From Siphonodentalium dalli (taxonomy: Eukaryota; Mollusca; Scaphopoda; Gadilida; Siphonodentaliidae), in the NCBI GenBank assembly GCA_032622095.1, contig CP136069.1, forward strand, positions 49,894,760-49,958,759: 64,000 bases of DNA, written 5' to 3'. Below the pieces are notes generated by a model that was given only the letters and a program-made list of their open reading frames with translations, made no database searches and was not told where the DNA came from. A program made the position numbers and the translations under genes. How positions within the stretch are numbered: the stretch's first letter is position 1; every line of letters begins with the position of its first letter. Positions 33,479 to 44,203 of this stretch are shown here, in pieces.

Positions 33479-34038
33479 AATTTGTATTTGGACAGGTAAA
33501 ACGAGTCAAAATGTGGACTCGTATTCTTGTAATAAATCACCGCTGTTTTTGTTTGACCGAAAAATCGATCGACGTCAGATTATCCTAAATATCTCCAAAT
33601 TGCCGGCACCCCAATTCTTCTCTGAATTACTATTAAAACAAGTGACAATTGCAGATTATTTACGCAAATGTCCCAAGTCAAATGATTCAACTGTCTTTCC
33701 AGGATAAATAATCATTTGACACACCCGGTCATTCATTTTGTCATGTTTCCGAAGTCGGAAATGCGTAAATAGATTATTGTGAATATTGACAATATATCAA
33801 GTGATGATGCTTCAAAGCCATGTATTCTGAACAAAGAACACACTTATATTGCCAGTTTTTATCATAATTCATAGAAATAATTATCATAAAGTGTGATTTG
33901 GAACGATAACAGTGGGCAGATTTTACGTTGACTTATTTCTGTATTTCGCCGTAGTAACGTGACGTGCCGGTGTTCTGAAACAGTGCGTAATGGCTAGTAA
34001 AGTTCCGGGTGGGAAAATAATATCCGGGTGGCATATTG
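33479..34038. other. Unannotated spacer
   Basis: Between satellite and Gypsy block. It does not match DIRS or Gypsy domains; no gene seen. Confidence 0.45.
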
Positions 34039-34061
34039 ACCCCCCCCCCCTGAACGCTACA
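34039..34061. repeat. C-run plus TGAACGCTACA, left copy
   Basis: AC11 then TGAACGCTACA; the same phrase after C16 is at 39912-39939. The pair brackets the Gypsy block, and the right copy adjoins the broken DIRS RT. Confidence 0.75.
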
Positions 34062-35564
34062 TTACCCACGCATTCGAAGTGCATGCGCCCTCGCATGCCG
34101 CACGAGATATTGACAGGCACCAACAGGTGAGTTTGGTAAGTATCCTCGGTACACGCTACCATCTACCAGATGAATTGTCAATTCGAACATGAAGTGATGT
34201 GTGAAGAAACTCATAATCTTTGTCAACATCTGCCATATCATGCAGAATTTTTCATGATCTACTCTAAATAGATCTAGCATTGTCTGTTACTCAGAGCATG
34301 TATATTACATCGCTCCATCAAAATCACCAATGGCTCAAGGCGTGTCCCTCTATTGCCATTCCTCCATATAACTTTTCTCTCAGGCTCAAGGTGTGACTGT
34401 ACTGTTTCCCTCTCTTGCCACTCTTAAAAACACCACTGATGGCTCAGCGTTTGCAACTTTCTGCAACCCGCTCTGGCCATGTTAGTATTATCAGGGATAT
34501 CGTCATCCCTTCGTCAAATAACCACTACTTTATTACCACAACTCCACATCAAGGATCAGGGCATTGTCCTCCTGTATTCTTTAAAATCGGGGAATTACCA
34601 CTTCCCACACAACAAGTTTCTCAGAGTTTCATACATCACTACATGCGTTGACAAAGACACTTCATCACTTTGTCAAGTTCTAATGCATCGAGACTTCTTT
34701 TTAACATCTTTCTAACAAAAGGTAAGTATTTGATGAGTAACTTTTCTATTTCAGGATATATCCCAATATTCCACAGAGTACACGACATTTCCCTCAATTT
34801 CTTTCCCCAACTCCCAGTTTTATCTCTGAGACATTTCATGAGAAATGTCACAGCTTTATCCTGATAGGTTGGGTAGATTTGAGTTAGCAGAGATTGAGTG
34901 TATATCAGTAATTCCGTAAAGTGTAAGCCAAATTAGATTGTATCGGGTACGGGTGCAGGTAATAGTACACTTGAAAGCCGGCACATAGCCTACTCCTCTT
35001 CGATAAGCCCAAGTGGTTCTTTAACGTGCCAAGGGCGTGATTCTCCCTTGACACGGCACAGCCATTAACGTCCCCGCGCACATGGGACAACATCTAGTCA
35101 GGACTCCAATCCTGCTGTTGGAGCTCAGGGGTTGTGTTTGCATTTGCTCTGGCTATCTGGGACTCGATGCTCCCCCAGATAGCCACCACTTCCCTTTTGA
35201 ACATATATAAAGAAGTTGTGATATTTTATGTCTACTATCTACATTTCACAACTTCCGGAGGTACATCATCTCTGCAGAGCACAACTGCAAATCGTCTAAC
35301 TCAGCACTAATTTGCAGATACAACATATTTATTCTGGAATTTACAACAACAAACTATATTCAGCAATGAGGATAATTATTAATCAATAATAATACAATTC
35401 TTTTTCAAAAATAAAAGAAAAGTTTGTACTCTCTGGCACAACTTCTGTCATAGTTTTGCCAATTATTCTATGAGCAGAGGAATGTTATTGAAATCACTTC
35501 AGCTGCCAATATTTACTTCAAGAGGTAAGTTCATCTCTAACATAGAAATAAATATCTCAGAGAG
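34062..35564. other. Unrecognised tail of the Gypsy block; dispersed-repeat segment
   Basis: Contains two local near-copies of GGCTCAAGG(C/T)GTG (34335, 34383) and a segment at 34980-35110 with GTTCTTTAACGTGCC and TTGACACGGC, a phrase I recall as a widespread animal genomic repeat. A hairpin GAAGTTGTGA...TCACAACTTC spans 35211-35254. No confident gene. Confidence 0.4.
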
Positions 35565-36435
35565 TTACTTTTGGAGTAACTCCAGCAGTCCTGTTAGCAT
35601 TGAGAATAATAAGAAATTGGTGGATGTCTGGGTCGTAGCCTCTCTGGTTTGAGGGGTTCTTCCAGTAGGGATGGAACATGGATTCGTTGCCTTCCGGACA
35701 GTTCTTCCTTTCTCTATATCGATGGAGACAACAACCTCTTTTTTGTCAGTAGATGGAGTTTTAGATGCTTCAGCCGTTGGCTGACGAACAGGCGTATTTG
35801 TACTACCTGTTAGTAGGTTTTTCATTGGACCTGGGTCTTGTCTTGTCCAGCTGCCATCTGATGGTGCTGGTGAACTCAATCTTCTGGGAGCGATGCTAAC
35901 AGTGGATGCAACCCTTCCGCGAAAACCTCGACCAAAGGATCTGAAGTTTCGTCCTAGGGGAATGAATGGTCCACTAGGGGTGTTACTTGTGTGTCTTCTT
36001 TCGTGGCGGGTTAGATTTGTCTGATAGGAACAGATTTTGCATTTAAATAATTGATTTGCACACTCCAAGATATGTGCATTAAAAGCATTCTGTCCTGGGA
36101 TCCAGATATAACACATTGGGCATTTCCTCTGAGTCAAAGGTGACTCTGATCTTTTCCTTCCTTTCCCTGAGTTTGTGTCCCTGTAACTTGGGCTTTTAGA
36201 GCGTACTGGTGATGCGCGTGGCTTTTTCTTCTCTTTCCCCAAATCACGATCTATGCTCCTTGAACTATCCGATGACGAACCTGCTCGTTTCTTTCCCCGT
36301 CTGGTATTATCATCTTTGCTTCGGGAGCGGTGCCCTCTTGATTTTTTAAGAGATTTTTCTCTCGAACGGCCTCATTCTGTCGTTGGTGACCGACTCCTGT
36401 TTTTGCTCTTACTGCTAGAATGTTCTCGACCCATC
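35565..36435 (-). pseudogene. RS-rich C2H2 zinc-finger protein (third ORF of Gypsy block)
   Basis: A minus-strand ATG at 36435 opens a frame rich in Arg-Ser (SKSKNRSRS, SRGHRSRSK, SPVRSKSPSYRD), broken by one TGA near 36372, then continuing 225 codons to 35565. After the RS/Lys region come CPMCYIWIPGQNAFNAHILEC (degenerate finger, C-x2-C...H-x3-C) and CKICSYQTNLTRHERRH (C-x2-C...H-x3/4-H finger), then a Gly-Arg stretch and a Ser/Thr/Pro-rich tail. It looks like a nuclear RNA- or DNA-binding protein, not an envelope protein, yet occupies the env position 140 bases after integrase. I do not know a named family. It could be captured host sequence. Confidence 0.6.
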
Positions 36436-36450
36436 TGCAAAGGAAAAATA
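36436..36450 (-). promoter_or_regulatory. Candidate splice acceptor before the RS-zinc-finger ORF
   Basis: On the minus strand TTATTTTTCCTTTGCAG lies immediately before the ATG: a pyrimidine tract and CAG. It could give a spliced subgenomic mRNA as retroviruses do for env. Confidence 0.45.
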
Positions 36451-36574
36451 AAATTGCTTAAATATTCGGGGGTAGCTTAATATTCGGGAGTATGTGTTAT
36501 ATATATATTTATATATAAATTAAACAAGACTCAGCTCCTTTAGGTACCGTTTATTTACAATTTTATCAATAGTT

Positions 36575-37943
36575 TTAACAGACATAATCCGATAGCCAAA
36601 AGTATTTTCTTCGGTGTCTTATCCCTGTCTCTGCTTCTTCTTTGTCACTTTCTATTTCTATTTCCTCAGGTATGTCAACATCATTAGTGGTTGGCATAAT
36701 TGTTGAGTTTTCTTGTTGGAGGAGTTGTGGTGACCCTAATTTCATTCTGTCAACGTGAATTATTTGGGGCCCACCTCTGCAACAATTGACCTCATAAGTT
36801 AAGTTGTTGATTTTCCTTAATACTTTGAAAGGACCTCGCCATAGGCATGTCAGTTTCTTTGAGCATCCTTCCCGTACCCGAGGGAAACAAATGTAAACCG
36901 TATCATTCTTCTTGTATTCGGACCAAGACAGTTTGGTGTCATGGTACTTCTTTTGGCGTTGCATTTCTCTGCCTGTATGATTCCTGACAGTTTCGTGCGC
37001 GGTTTGGAGCCTCTCCTGTAACTGCCATACCCATTCTTGGATAGGGGTTGGCTGTATGGTGGGAGGCATACCAAACATCAGATCTAATGGCGTTCCAACT
37101 TCTCTCCCAAGCATAAGTAGATTGGGTGTTGCTCCAGTTGTCTCATTTACGCTGCATCGATATGCCATCATTAAGTAGGGTAAGTAAGAATCCCAGTCAT
37201 CTTGGTTCTCCCCTGTAAATGCACGAAGCTTCTAATGTTCTATTGAATCGTTCTACCATTCCATCCGATTTTGGATGATAAGGGGTCGTATGTGTTTTGG
37301 AAATTTGGAGTAACCGACACATTTCTTGGAAAATGTTGCTCTCAAATTGCGATCCTTGATCACTATGAAGAGTGGAGAGTACTCCAAATCTTGTGATTAC
37401 CTCATCGACTAAAACATTTGCCACGGTTTTGGTGGTAATGTTGGGAAGTGGAAATGCCTCAGTCCACTTGGTGAAGTAATCAGCTATAATCAGTATGTAT
37501 TTGTTATCGTATTTTGAACGGAGCAATGGCCCAAGAATATCAATCGCAATTCTTTCCATTGGAACCCCGCTCCTGTCCACTTGCATTGGTGCACGGTTTG
37601 TTTTTGTCGGAGCCTTTGCTTTTGCACAAGGTTGGCAGCCTGATATATAAAGTTGTACATCCTTTCTCATACCAGGCCAGTAAAATCTTTGTTGAACTCT
37701 TTTTGTTGTCTTAGTCACTCCAAGATGACCTGCTGTCTTGCAATTGTGTAGCTGTTGCAGAACTTCCCTTCTTTTACTTGCTGGGACTATGCTTTGTGAC
37801 GTACCTGTCCCTAATTTTCTTGTAAGTATGCCATTGTGCAAGACCAGCAGTTTTCTCTGAGCCCAAAGAGACTTTATCACATGGCTATCCAGTTTAATCT
37901 CATTATAACCTGGAAACTTCTTTTCTGCTAACCATGTTCTCAC
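36575..37943 (-). pseudogene. Gypsy integrase
   Basis: Two overlapping-phase frames, 37197-37943 and 36575-37171, make one integrase broken by a single frameshift at about 37215. The N-terminal HHCC zinc site is present (LHNCKTAGHLG ... GCQPCAKAK). The catalytic core has AIDILGP (first Asp), TLHSDQGSQF (second Asp) and a DGMVERFNRTL block (Glu). The C-terminal part has the GPY/F-type module (CLWRGPFKVLRKI, IIHVDRMK). The tail is acidic. It catalyses insertion of element cDNA into DNA. All core acidic residues are conserved, so decay is recent. Confidence 0.92.
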
Positions 37944-37979
37944 TTTGTTGAGGTCTATATCTTGATCCTATATGTCCTT

Positions 37980-39667
37980 TATATTCAGGTTTATCTCATC
38001 TGAATTTTCAGACGTAATGACATGGACAGTTTCGGCAGGGTATTTGTGGCAACACTTGCAGTTCAGTCTACTCAGGGCATCTGCATTTTGATGCTGTTTA
38101 CCTGGACGGTGCTCAATTTCCATGTTATATGTGGACAGTACTTGAATTCATCTTGCAATCTGCCCTTCAGGGTTCTTGAAGTTCATAAACCATCTTAATG
38201 ATCCATGGTCAGTTCTAATCTTGAATTGTTTTCCATAGAGGAAATGTCTGAAATATTTTACAAAAAATACTACAGCCAATAGTTCCTTTTTCGTCACACA
38301 ATAATTTTTCTCAGTTTTTGATAGGCAACGACTTGCAAATGCAATTGGCCGTTCTTCTCCATTTATGTTTTGTGAGAGGACCCCCCTAGTGCGAGGTCAC
38401 TACTATCTGTGTCAAGAATAAATTGTTCCTCGAAATTTGGATGGGCAAGGATCGGTGATCTTGCTAACATTTCTTTTAACGTATTAAATGATACTTGACA
38501 TTCATGAGTCCAGTCATATTTTACCCCCTTCCGGGTAAGTTCATGTAGTGATTTAGCAATCATAGCGAAATCTTTTACGAATTTCCGGTAGTAGCTGCAC
38601 ATTCCGAGAAATGACCTCAAATGATGCACATTGGTGGGAGGTTCCCACTCATTGATGGCTTCAGTTTTTCTATGGTCCGTTTCTATACCGGACTCAGTTA
38701 TGATATGTCCGAGATAAGCTACTCGTCTGGAAAATAAGTTGCATTTTGAAGCCTTTAGCTTCAGGCCAGCTTGGTGAAGCCTTGCGAACACTTCTCGAAG
38801 ATTGAGAAGCATTTCGTCCACCGATTTGCCAAAATATAATGACATCATCGAGGTACACTAGGCATGTTTGCCACATTAGACCTTCCAATACCGTCTCCAT
38901 AAGGCGCTCAAATGTAGCTGGGGCATTACAGAGGCCAAATGGCATTACATTAAACTCAAAAAGCCTCTGTGGGTAGAGAACCCCGCCTTGAATTTATCTG
39001 ATTCTTCCATTTCACATTGCCAAGATCCTGAACAGAGATCAATCGTGGAATACCATTTGTAGCCTGCCATCTGTTCCAGAGATACGTCAGTTCTAGGAAG
39101 TGGGTAAGCGTCCTTGATTGTAACCTTATTTAGCCTTCTGTAATCAACACAAAATCTTGTGCTGCCATCAGATTTATGTACAAGCACAACTCCAGCTGCC
39201 CACGGACTCTTCGAGGGACGTATTACACCTTTGTCCATCATATTATCAATGTGTTGGTCGAGCTCTTGTCTCTGATGGAAAGGAAGACGTCTAGGTGGCT
39301 CCCGAATAGGTTGTGCATGCTCTGTTTCAATTTTATGTTTAACTACAGGAGTTCTAACCAAGTCTGCTTCTTTTAAATTGGCTGCTTGCTCATCACTTAA
39401 TTCCCTTCTAGAACGGTCATATAAAACAGTGAGATGTTCTGGAAGCGAAGAATAGTCATTCCTTCCTGGAGTGGTATCTGATATAACAGCTTGCACACTA
39501 CTAACTCTGCCAACGACTGTTCCACTTTTGATAATTTTGCTATCTGGAGAAGGATTTAAGATGGGAACTGCTATGGTGCCCTCCAAGTCAATCAAAGTCC
39601 TTGCTACAATACTGGTTGTTTCTTTGGTTTTGATATTGGGTTCTATCAACCCTAGGTGTAGGGGCAA
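37980..39667 (-). pseudogene. Gypsy reverse transcriptase and RNase H
   Basis: Frame 38945-39667 holds the protease-RT linker and the RT fingers (GVIRPSKSPWAAGVVLV, FCVDYRRLNKVTIKDAYPLP, YSTIDLCSGSWQ). 38694-38945 has [16 protein letters not shown] and catalytic YLDD. 38363-38848 has the thumb ([29 protein letters not shown]) and the start of RNase H (FILDTDSS). Further RNase H sequence with stops extends to about 37980. Frameshifts lie near 38945 and 38840 and near 38365. The order and motifs are those of Ty3/Gypsy pol. Confidence 0.92.
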
Positions 39668-39911
39668 TGAGAGGGAGGCATAGGTGACACTCCATTATCA
39701 TCTCACTGTTTGGTGGTATCTCAATATCATTGTTTGTGGCTATACAATAACAACTGTTGCCATTGTGCCAGACCACTGGAGTAGCTTCTCCATCAAAATA
39801 CAACTTTTGTGGTATATCTAACACACATTGGTATGATTCCATCATATCCATGCCTATGATACCATTAATAGTGAGATTAGATACCACCATATTCTGTGGA
39901 AATGTTCTGTT
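39588..39911 (-). pseudogene. Gypsy protease, N-truncated
   Basis: The frame at 39588-39890 has the IIGMD motif of the second half of retropepsins. The active-site D(S/T)G loop is missing because the block ends at 39911 in the C-run repeat. This defines the 5' truncation point of the Gypsy copy. Confidence 0.75.
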
Positions 39912-39939
39912 ACCCCCCCCCCCCCCCCTGAACGCTACA
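39912..39939. repeat. C-run plus TGAACGCTACA, right copy
   Basis: AC16 then TGAACGCTACA, matching 34039-34061 apart from C-run length. Confidence 0.75.
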
Positions 39940-40911
39940 GTGTCATGTGATGGTGCAGTTTACACGAAGTTGTCGATAAACTAATTAAGCGTGAAACAAA
40001 CACACGCCCAGCTGGTATAGATCGACAAGCGAAATACAGATGTTCCAACAGAGAGATAGAAGTTGACGTTTAGTGCACATAGACCTCGTTAGGAATAAAC
40101 CAAGCATGTCTGTTATACGCCATTGTTTAATTTTCGGTAAACGCACTTCCATGCGATCGGCATCCAAACACAGACCAATATAGTCCAAACATGGTGTTGG
40201 TCCAATAGTTTGTGCTGCGACAAGGGAATTCTCTAATTGTTGAACATCATAGTCATGACGGCCTTGGGTCGAAGGCCATCTTCTTCACATTAGTCTAGAC
40301 ACAAAATTCGTCTAATAAATGTAGAACATGCTCAACAAGAAAAAACATTTTATGCTATCCAACATTTCGATACAACTAAAGTATCAAAAATACACGGGGC
40401 ACTTCGACTGCCGAAAAATTGACGATCAAATTTTAACATAACAGGATTTCCCAAGCTTTAATATCACAAATAATGCGGATTGCATCATCAATACGAATAT
40501 AGGACAGCGAATATCCCTCCTGGTCTATAAGATCATTAACACTTCAAACGAAAACATGATCATGCGGAGAAATTCGATCCACTATCAGCCGTTTTTGAGT
40601 GGAATATTTCCCGGTTGCCACCCACAGAGGGCTCACTATATATGGAAAAATGGCGGCACATAAAAAGGGCTAATAACATAACCCTTCAATACTTCATGTG
40701 TAAGCAGTGCGGTCACTGCTGCTCTCCTCTGGAATAACGTAGATTGGAAATGTAACTCCAGTAAGAAACCTGCGCGAAGGGCACTCAACAGATAACACAC
40801 AAACACACGATCAGGATGCTCGGACACAAATAATGCCAATTGTGAAATTGATATCGGAGTGGACGCCACCATTTCAAGTGGAGTCTCACCATAAACAGGA
40901 CTACTGGCCAT
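39940..40911 (-). pseudogene. DIRS reverse transcriptase, decayed
   Basis: Minus strand, from the 5' side: TPLEMVASTPISISQLALFV, HPDRVFVCYLLSALRAGF and GYVISPFYVPPFF, the N-terminal RT motifs of DIRS-group elements. A decayed palm follows, with several stops and frame changes, then LDYIGLCLDADRMEVRLPKI and a FACRSIPAGRVF-like thumb motif close to 39990. The YxDD region is not readable in one frame. The thumb is cut at 39939 by the repeat bracketing the Gypsy block; the RNase H resumes near 32650. Confidence 0.8.
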
Positions 40912-40929
40912 TCATTTCCTTTGACCAAT

Positions 40930-41800
40930 AGGGTGAACACAGAAATTTACGGGGTGGTTGCACAAACACTTTTCACACATGAAGAAATGGACACAATTTC
41001 CTGAAGCAGCCTCTTTCCCCATCGAAATTAAGACATATTTCTTTGCCATTATGAGAAAACCAAATTCGACGTTTCCTTTCTTTCATGGGTGGTGGCTGTG
41101 CCCGGGTACCTGTGTCTGCTGCTGATCGTGGTGTGGCTGACTGAGACAGCAAATATAGGGGGAGAATTCTGAGCTGTGAGAGCTCTGGTTGCAGGATTTG
41201 CACCTCAACTTCTGATGGCCAGAAAACACTGTTAATTTTTTTGTCCACGCAAGTGTAGGAGTGTTGCTGCTTGCGCGGAGAATGTCGTGTGGTATTCGTA
41301 AACAGAGTTCCACCAAATTTGTGTCCAAAGTTGATTATGATGCCGTATATGACTAATTCCTCACGACGACGATTTATACATCTTGAAGGCGTAGACAAAT
41401 TAAGACAAGCTCAAATCTCTGGCAAAACGTGGCAAAGTGTGTGCTTGGTGTATCTGGGGTCTGGCGGAGTCCAGGCCATGATGTGGGATCAGAAGCGTGG
41501 CCAAGTTGAAATCTTGGCCAGTGATGATCAGATGTCTAACATCCGGGACACTAGATCAACTGTGTCCAGAGAGTCTGGGTCAATACCGCGACCATTTAAC
41601 AGAAAAATGCCCGTTATATAGTCCGATATGTGGGGTCTAAAATGAAACATACCGTCATATGTTCCCAGTGGGGTAGTGTGTTGTGTGTCCGCCGACGACG
41701 CCGAATGCTCCAAGCGTGGTACAGTCCTCTGCACTCTGAATGTGAGGAAACTATACCTCACCATCCGAATCGTCGGAAACACATGAAGCGACATCGTCGT
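40930..41800 (-). pseudogene. DIRS gag-like ORF1, decayed
   Basis: A 141-codon frame (40973-41398) ends in CLNFDGERGCFRKLCPFLHV, the C-x(7)-C-x(4)-C-x(3)-H finger placed at the C-terminus of DIRS-group ORF1 proteins, preceded by a proline/basic stretch. The same frame continues upstream to about 41794, interrupted by three in-frame stops, all TGA (41528 and two near 41490 and 41415). Downstream, a one-base shift precedes the RT. It is a nucleic-acid-binding capsid-type protein by position. Confidence 0.7.
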
Positions 41801-41947
41801 TCGTAAGTCCTGAACACACGCCCAGCTGGTATATCCATCGGTTTTAAAATTGCCGTAAATAACAACATATACAAGTTCCTAAGTTGAAACTGGGCTAGGC
41901 GTAGCCTTTTTTGTTCCCGACTCCTTCCTATAGGAGCCATATTTCAC

Positions 41948-42232
41948 ACAAGTATACGGACTGACGGTATTAACAAAAGCTTGTCTGAACAGCCTATCTC
42001 TGAGAAGTAATATGTATAAATGACTGGACTTACTGAGCACCGTCTGCTCTGAATCTACGAGGTGCCATGAAAGCTGCATAGACCTTAATTAACACCACAT
42101 GGCCTGGCCCTGTGTGGGAACCTGTTCTAGCAGATTAACTCATGCCCTGTCGCGATCGCGCGTCATGTCTCGAGTATTGTTGGTCTGTATAAAACCACAG
42201 CAATGCAATAAGATATATTTCATTACTATCAA
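41948..42232 (-). repeat. DIRS repeat A1 (5' terminus)
   Basis: 285 bp, direct repeat of A2. Its outer edge at 42232 is the right boundary of the DIRS insertion. Confidence 0.88.
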
Positions 42233-42390
42233 CTTCGTCTGTCTGAATCGGTTCCCAAAACTCTGAAGCATGCCGAGTCTGTCGATTCCCTCTGGTCGCT
42301 GAGCTATGTGCTCGGGTCCCCTCGTGTCCTTCGTGGGTTGGTTATATAGTTACAAGCCAACCAATGAACCAGCTGCAGCCATTGCAGGCG
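42233..42390 (+). pseudogene. Probable 3' continuation of the broken zinc-binding gene
   Basis: Directly outside the DIRS terminus the plus strand reads LRLSESVPKTLKHAESVDSL then WSLSYVLGS, and after a one-base shift PSWVGYIVTSQP, in a frame that can follow the last codons before 27474. The Trp-containing SLW and PSW-G phrases resemble what follows the FDNAD...NTFH motif in the family as I recall it. If right, this is the other half of the gene at 25940-27474. Confidence 0.45.
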
Positions 42391-42404
42391 CTGCTCTAGT
42401 TTGA

Positions 42405-42594
42405 TCAGAATATGCTCTGATACTCATGTATGACAAGCTGACTGGTACTCTTTTTACGCATGAGTGATGCGAAGCCGACACAGTACGAGCGACCTTGCTC
42501 AAGGGTCACAACTTGGAGCGGGATTTGAAACAGCGAGCAATCCGATAATTGCACGTCACTCAAAGCGCCCACGCTAACCACCGAACCACGGACC
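42405..42594 (-). mobile_element. tRNA-derived SINE
   Basis: Minus strand begins GGTCCGTGGTTCGGTGGTTA (A-box-like TTCGGTGGTTAGC), with a B box GTTTCAAATCC at 42531-42541, giving a tRNA-like head of ~74 bp. A tail follows with CCCTTGAGCAAGG. No CCA-ended mature tRNA can be folded with confidence, so a SINE is preferred over a tRNA gene. Confidence 0.65.
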
Positions 42595-42654
42595 AAATGA
42601 GATATTTGTTCACATTATGTAAAAAGTGGGTTTTAGGTACGTCGATAGACAGTT

Positions 42655-42803
42655 TAAAGGTACTCAATCCGATCAGACGCTCCTCAATTACTATTTCTTT
42701 GGCTTCGGGGGTAAAAAATAATGTAAGATGGATAACTCTAAAATCAAGTGGTTACTATTAGCAATAACAACCACACTATTTTAGAGTTATCCATCTTACA
42801 ACC
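42655..42803. repeat. Dispersed element ending in a 40-bp-arm hairpin
   Basis: AAAGGTACTCAATCCGATCA at 42656 matches 24490. TTGGCTTCGGGGGTAAAAAA matches 3492. TGTAAGATGGATAACTCTAA at 42722 folds with its complement ending at 42803. Confidence 0.65.
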
Positions 42804-44203
42804 GCAAATTGTCCGCTTGAGCACGTAGTTTTGGACAAATGAAAAAGATAATTTGTAAGTCTTATATTTCAACGTTTATAGATATTTTTCGTTCTGCATC
42901 CCACTGATGGTTGTGGTCGGAGACGGCCGAGTCGGCCGCCGGTTCGTTAATTAGGTGCTGGTTGTTATTGTTATCTTAACGGAATTCTGAGTTGGTCATT
43001 CGCGAAACCAATATATTTTATATTCTATAATTACAATCATGGGTATATAATATATGATCTTGAGCATGTTACCATTTCTGACTGGTTTTCTTGTTATTAT
43101 ATGGTATATTAAACGTGCACATATAGAGCATCTCCATCGAGTTATGTTAGGATATAAGATTTTATGAAACGAGTTTGATCAATTTGATTCACAGCGAGTC
43201 GTAGATATTTCCATCATAAACGAGTTTCATAAAAGATTATATCCCAACAACGAGTTGAAGATATTGTATATCACAATACAAAAACTAGATTTTATGCATT
43301 TTTAACAAATCAAAATCCTTATTTACAGCGTTTGCTAAGACGCTGCACAGCTGTGTACGACAATATTGCGCGCTCTGGGGCGTATTATGTCTATAACTGT
43401 ATATATTAGAGACTCAGACTGGCTGGTGTGTATATATTTCTGCACAATGAGATTTGATGACATACTTGGGATTTTCGAAATGGCACTGTCAGGAAGAGGA
43501 AAAACCAAGACAACATTTCAGTAAAATTATAAGGGATAGGTCCAACCCACTAGAATAATCAGTGACGTGGCTAGATGGTCTCCTTTGTGGGGGTGCCCAA
43601 CTTGATATTTTCATCTGCACCACACCTTCAACCAGACCAAACACATTATTGCGTAATTCCGTTTGCACCCTGTGATCACTAGTCGGAGGGATCAACATAA
43701 TCTACTGGGCGAACCCATGGATATGTCCAATATGATAATTTGTTTAGATTTGACCTGAAAATTGTAATAAATCCTAACATCCAGTAGTTTAGTTCAACAT
43801 AAATTCACACGGCCATGGGGGGGGGGAGACGCAAATTCCATACTAATAAAATGTTGGAAAATCAAACTACAAGAACAATTTAAACAATTTGTTCGTGTGA
43901 AATTTCCAACTAATGTTCTGTCATTTTATGAAATTTCCAACTGTTGAACATTTGACAAAAGTTGGAGGAGGTGTTTGACACCCACCCCTCCCTTAAATAA
44001 AAAAAACATGTCGCTACGTTCCTGAGAAGAATATGATGAGTGGATGCTTGTTGTGTGCTATAGAATTTAAACACAATCCAAATACTTGACATGATCTATT
44101 CGGAACTTTCACTACCATGCATTTCCGAAGAATTTCTGGTTCATGTCTCTTTATTTTCAAGGATTTGGATGTTTGAATGCACTATATGCTCAAAATGTGT
44201 TGC
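42804..44203. other. Unannotated; one hairpin
   Basis: An imperfect inverted repeat spans 43146-43257 (GATTTTATGAAACGAGTTTG against AACGAGTTTCATAAAAGATT). The rest holds nothing I can support. Confidence 0.45.

Larger units (their letters stand above)
34062..39911 (-). mobile_element. Ty3/Gypsy retroelement block without visible LTRs
   Basis: Minus-strand order: protease tail, RT, RNase H, integrase, then an RS-rich zinc-finger ORF and ~1.5 kb of unknown sequence. Gag and the protease active site are missing at the right edge (39911), and no LTR pair is visible. The block is bracketed by a 23-28-bp direct repeat, so it may be a truncated retroposed or recombined copy. The pol frames carry only a few frameshifts, so decay is moderate. 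Confidence 0.82.
27475..42232 (-). mobile_element. DIRS/Ngaro-like tyrosine-recombinase retroelement (nested, decayed)
   Basis: Minus-strand element with split direct repeats A1 (42232-41948), gag-like ORF, RT, RNase H, tyrosine recombinase, then B1 (31338-29609, itself interrupted), A2 (29608-29324) and B2 (27823-27475). B1 and A2 abut exactly, as in DIRS-group circle-junction repeats. There is no target-site duplication at its outer ends, which is normal for recombinase-based integration. It is split by a miniature LTR element and by a Gypsy block with flanking satellite. All ORFs are broken by stops or frameshifts. DIRS-group membership is strong; Ngaro versus DIRS1/PAT subgroup is inference from the repeat layout. 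Confidence 0.8.

Noticed and set aside
34719-34753. GTAAGT...TTTTCTATTTCAG as a spliced intron on the plus strand
   Set aside because: About 33 bases, too short for an animal intron, and no recognisable exon on either side.
42405-42594. A functional tRNA gene
   Set aside because: A and B boxes are present but the head does not fold into a clean cloverleaf and has a SINE-type tail.
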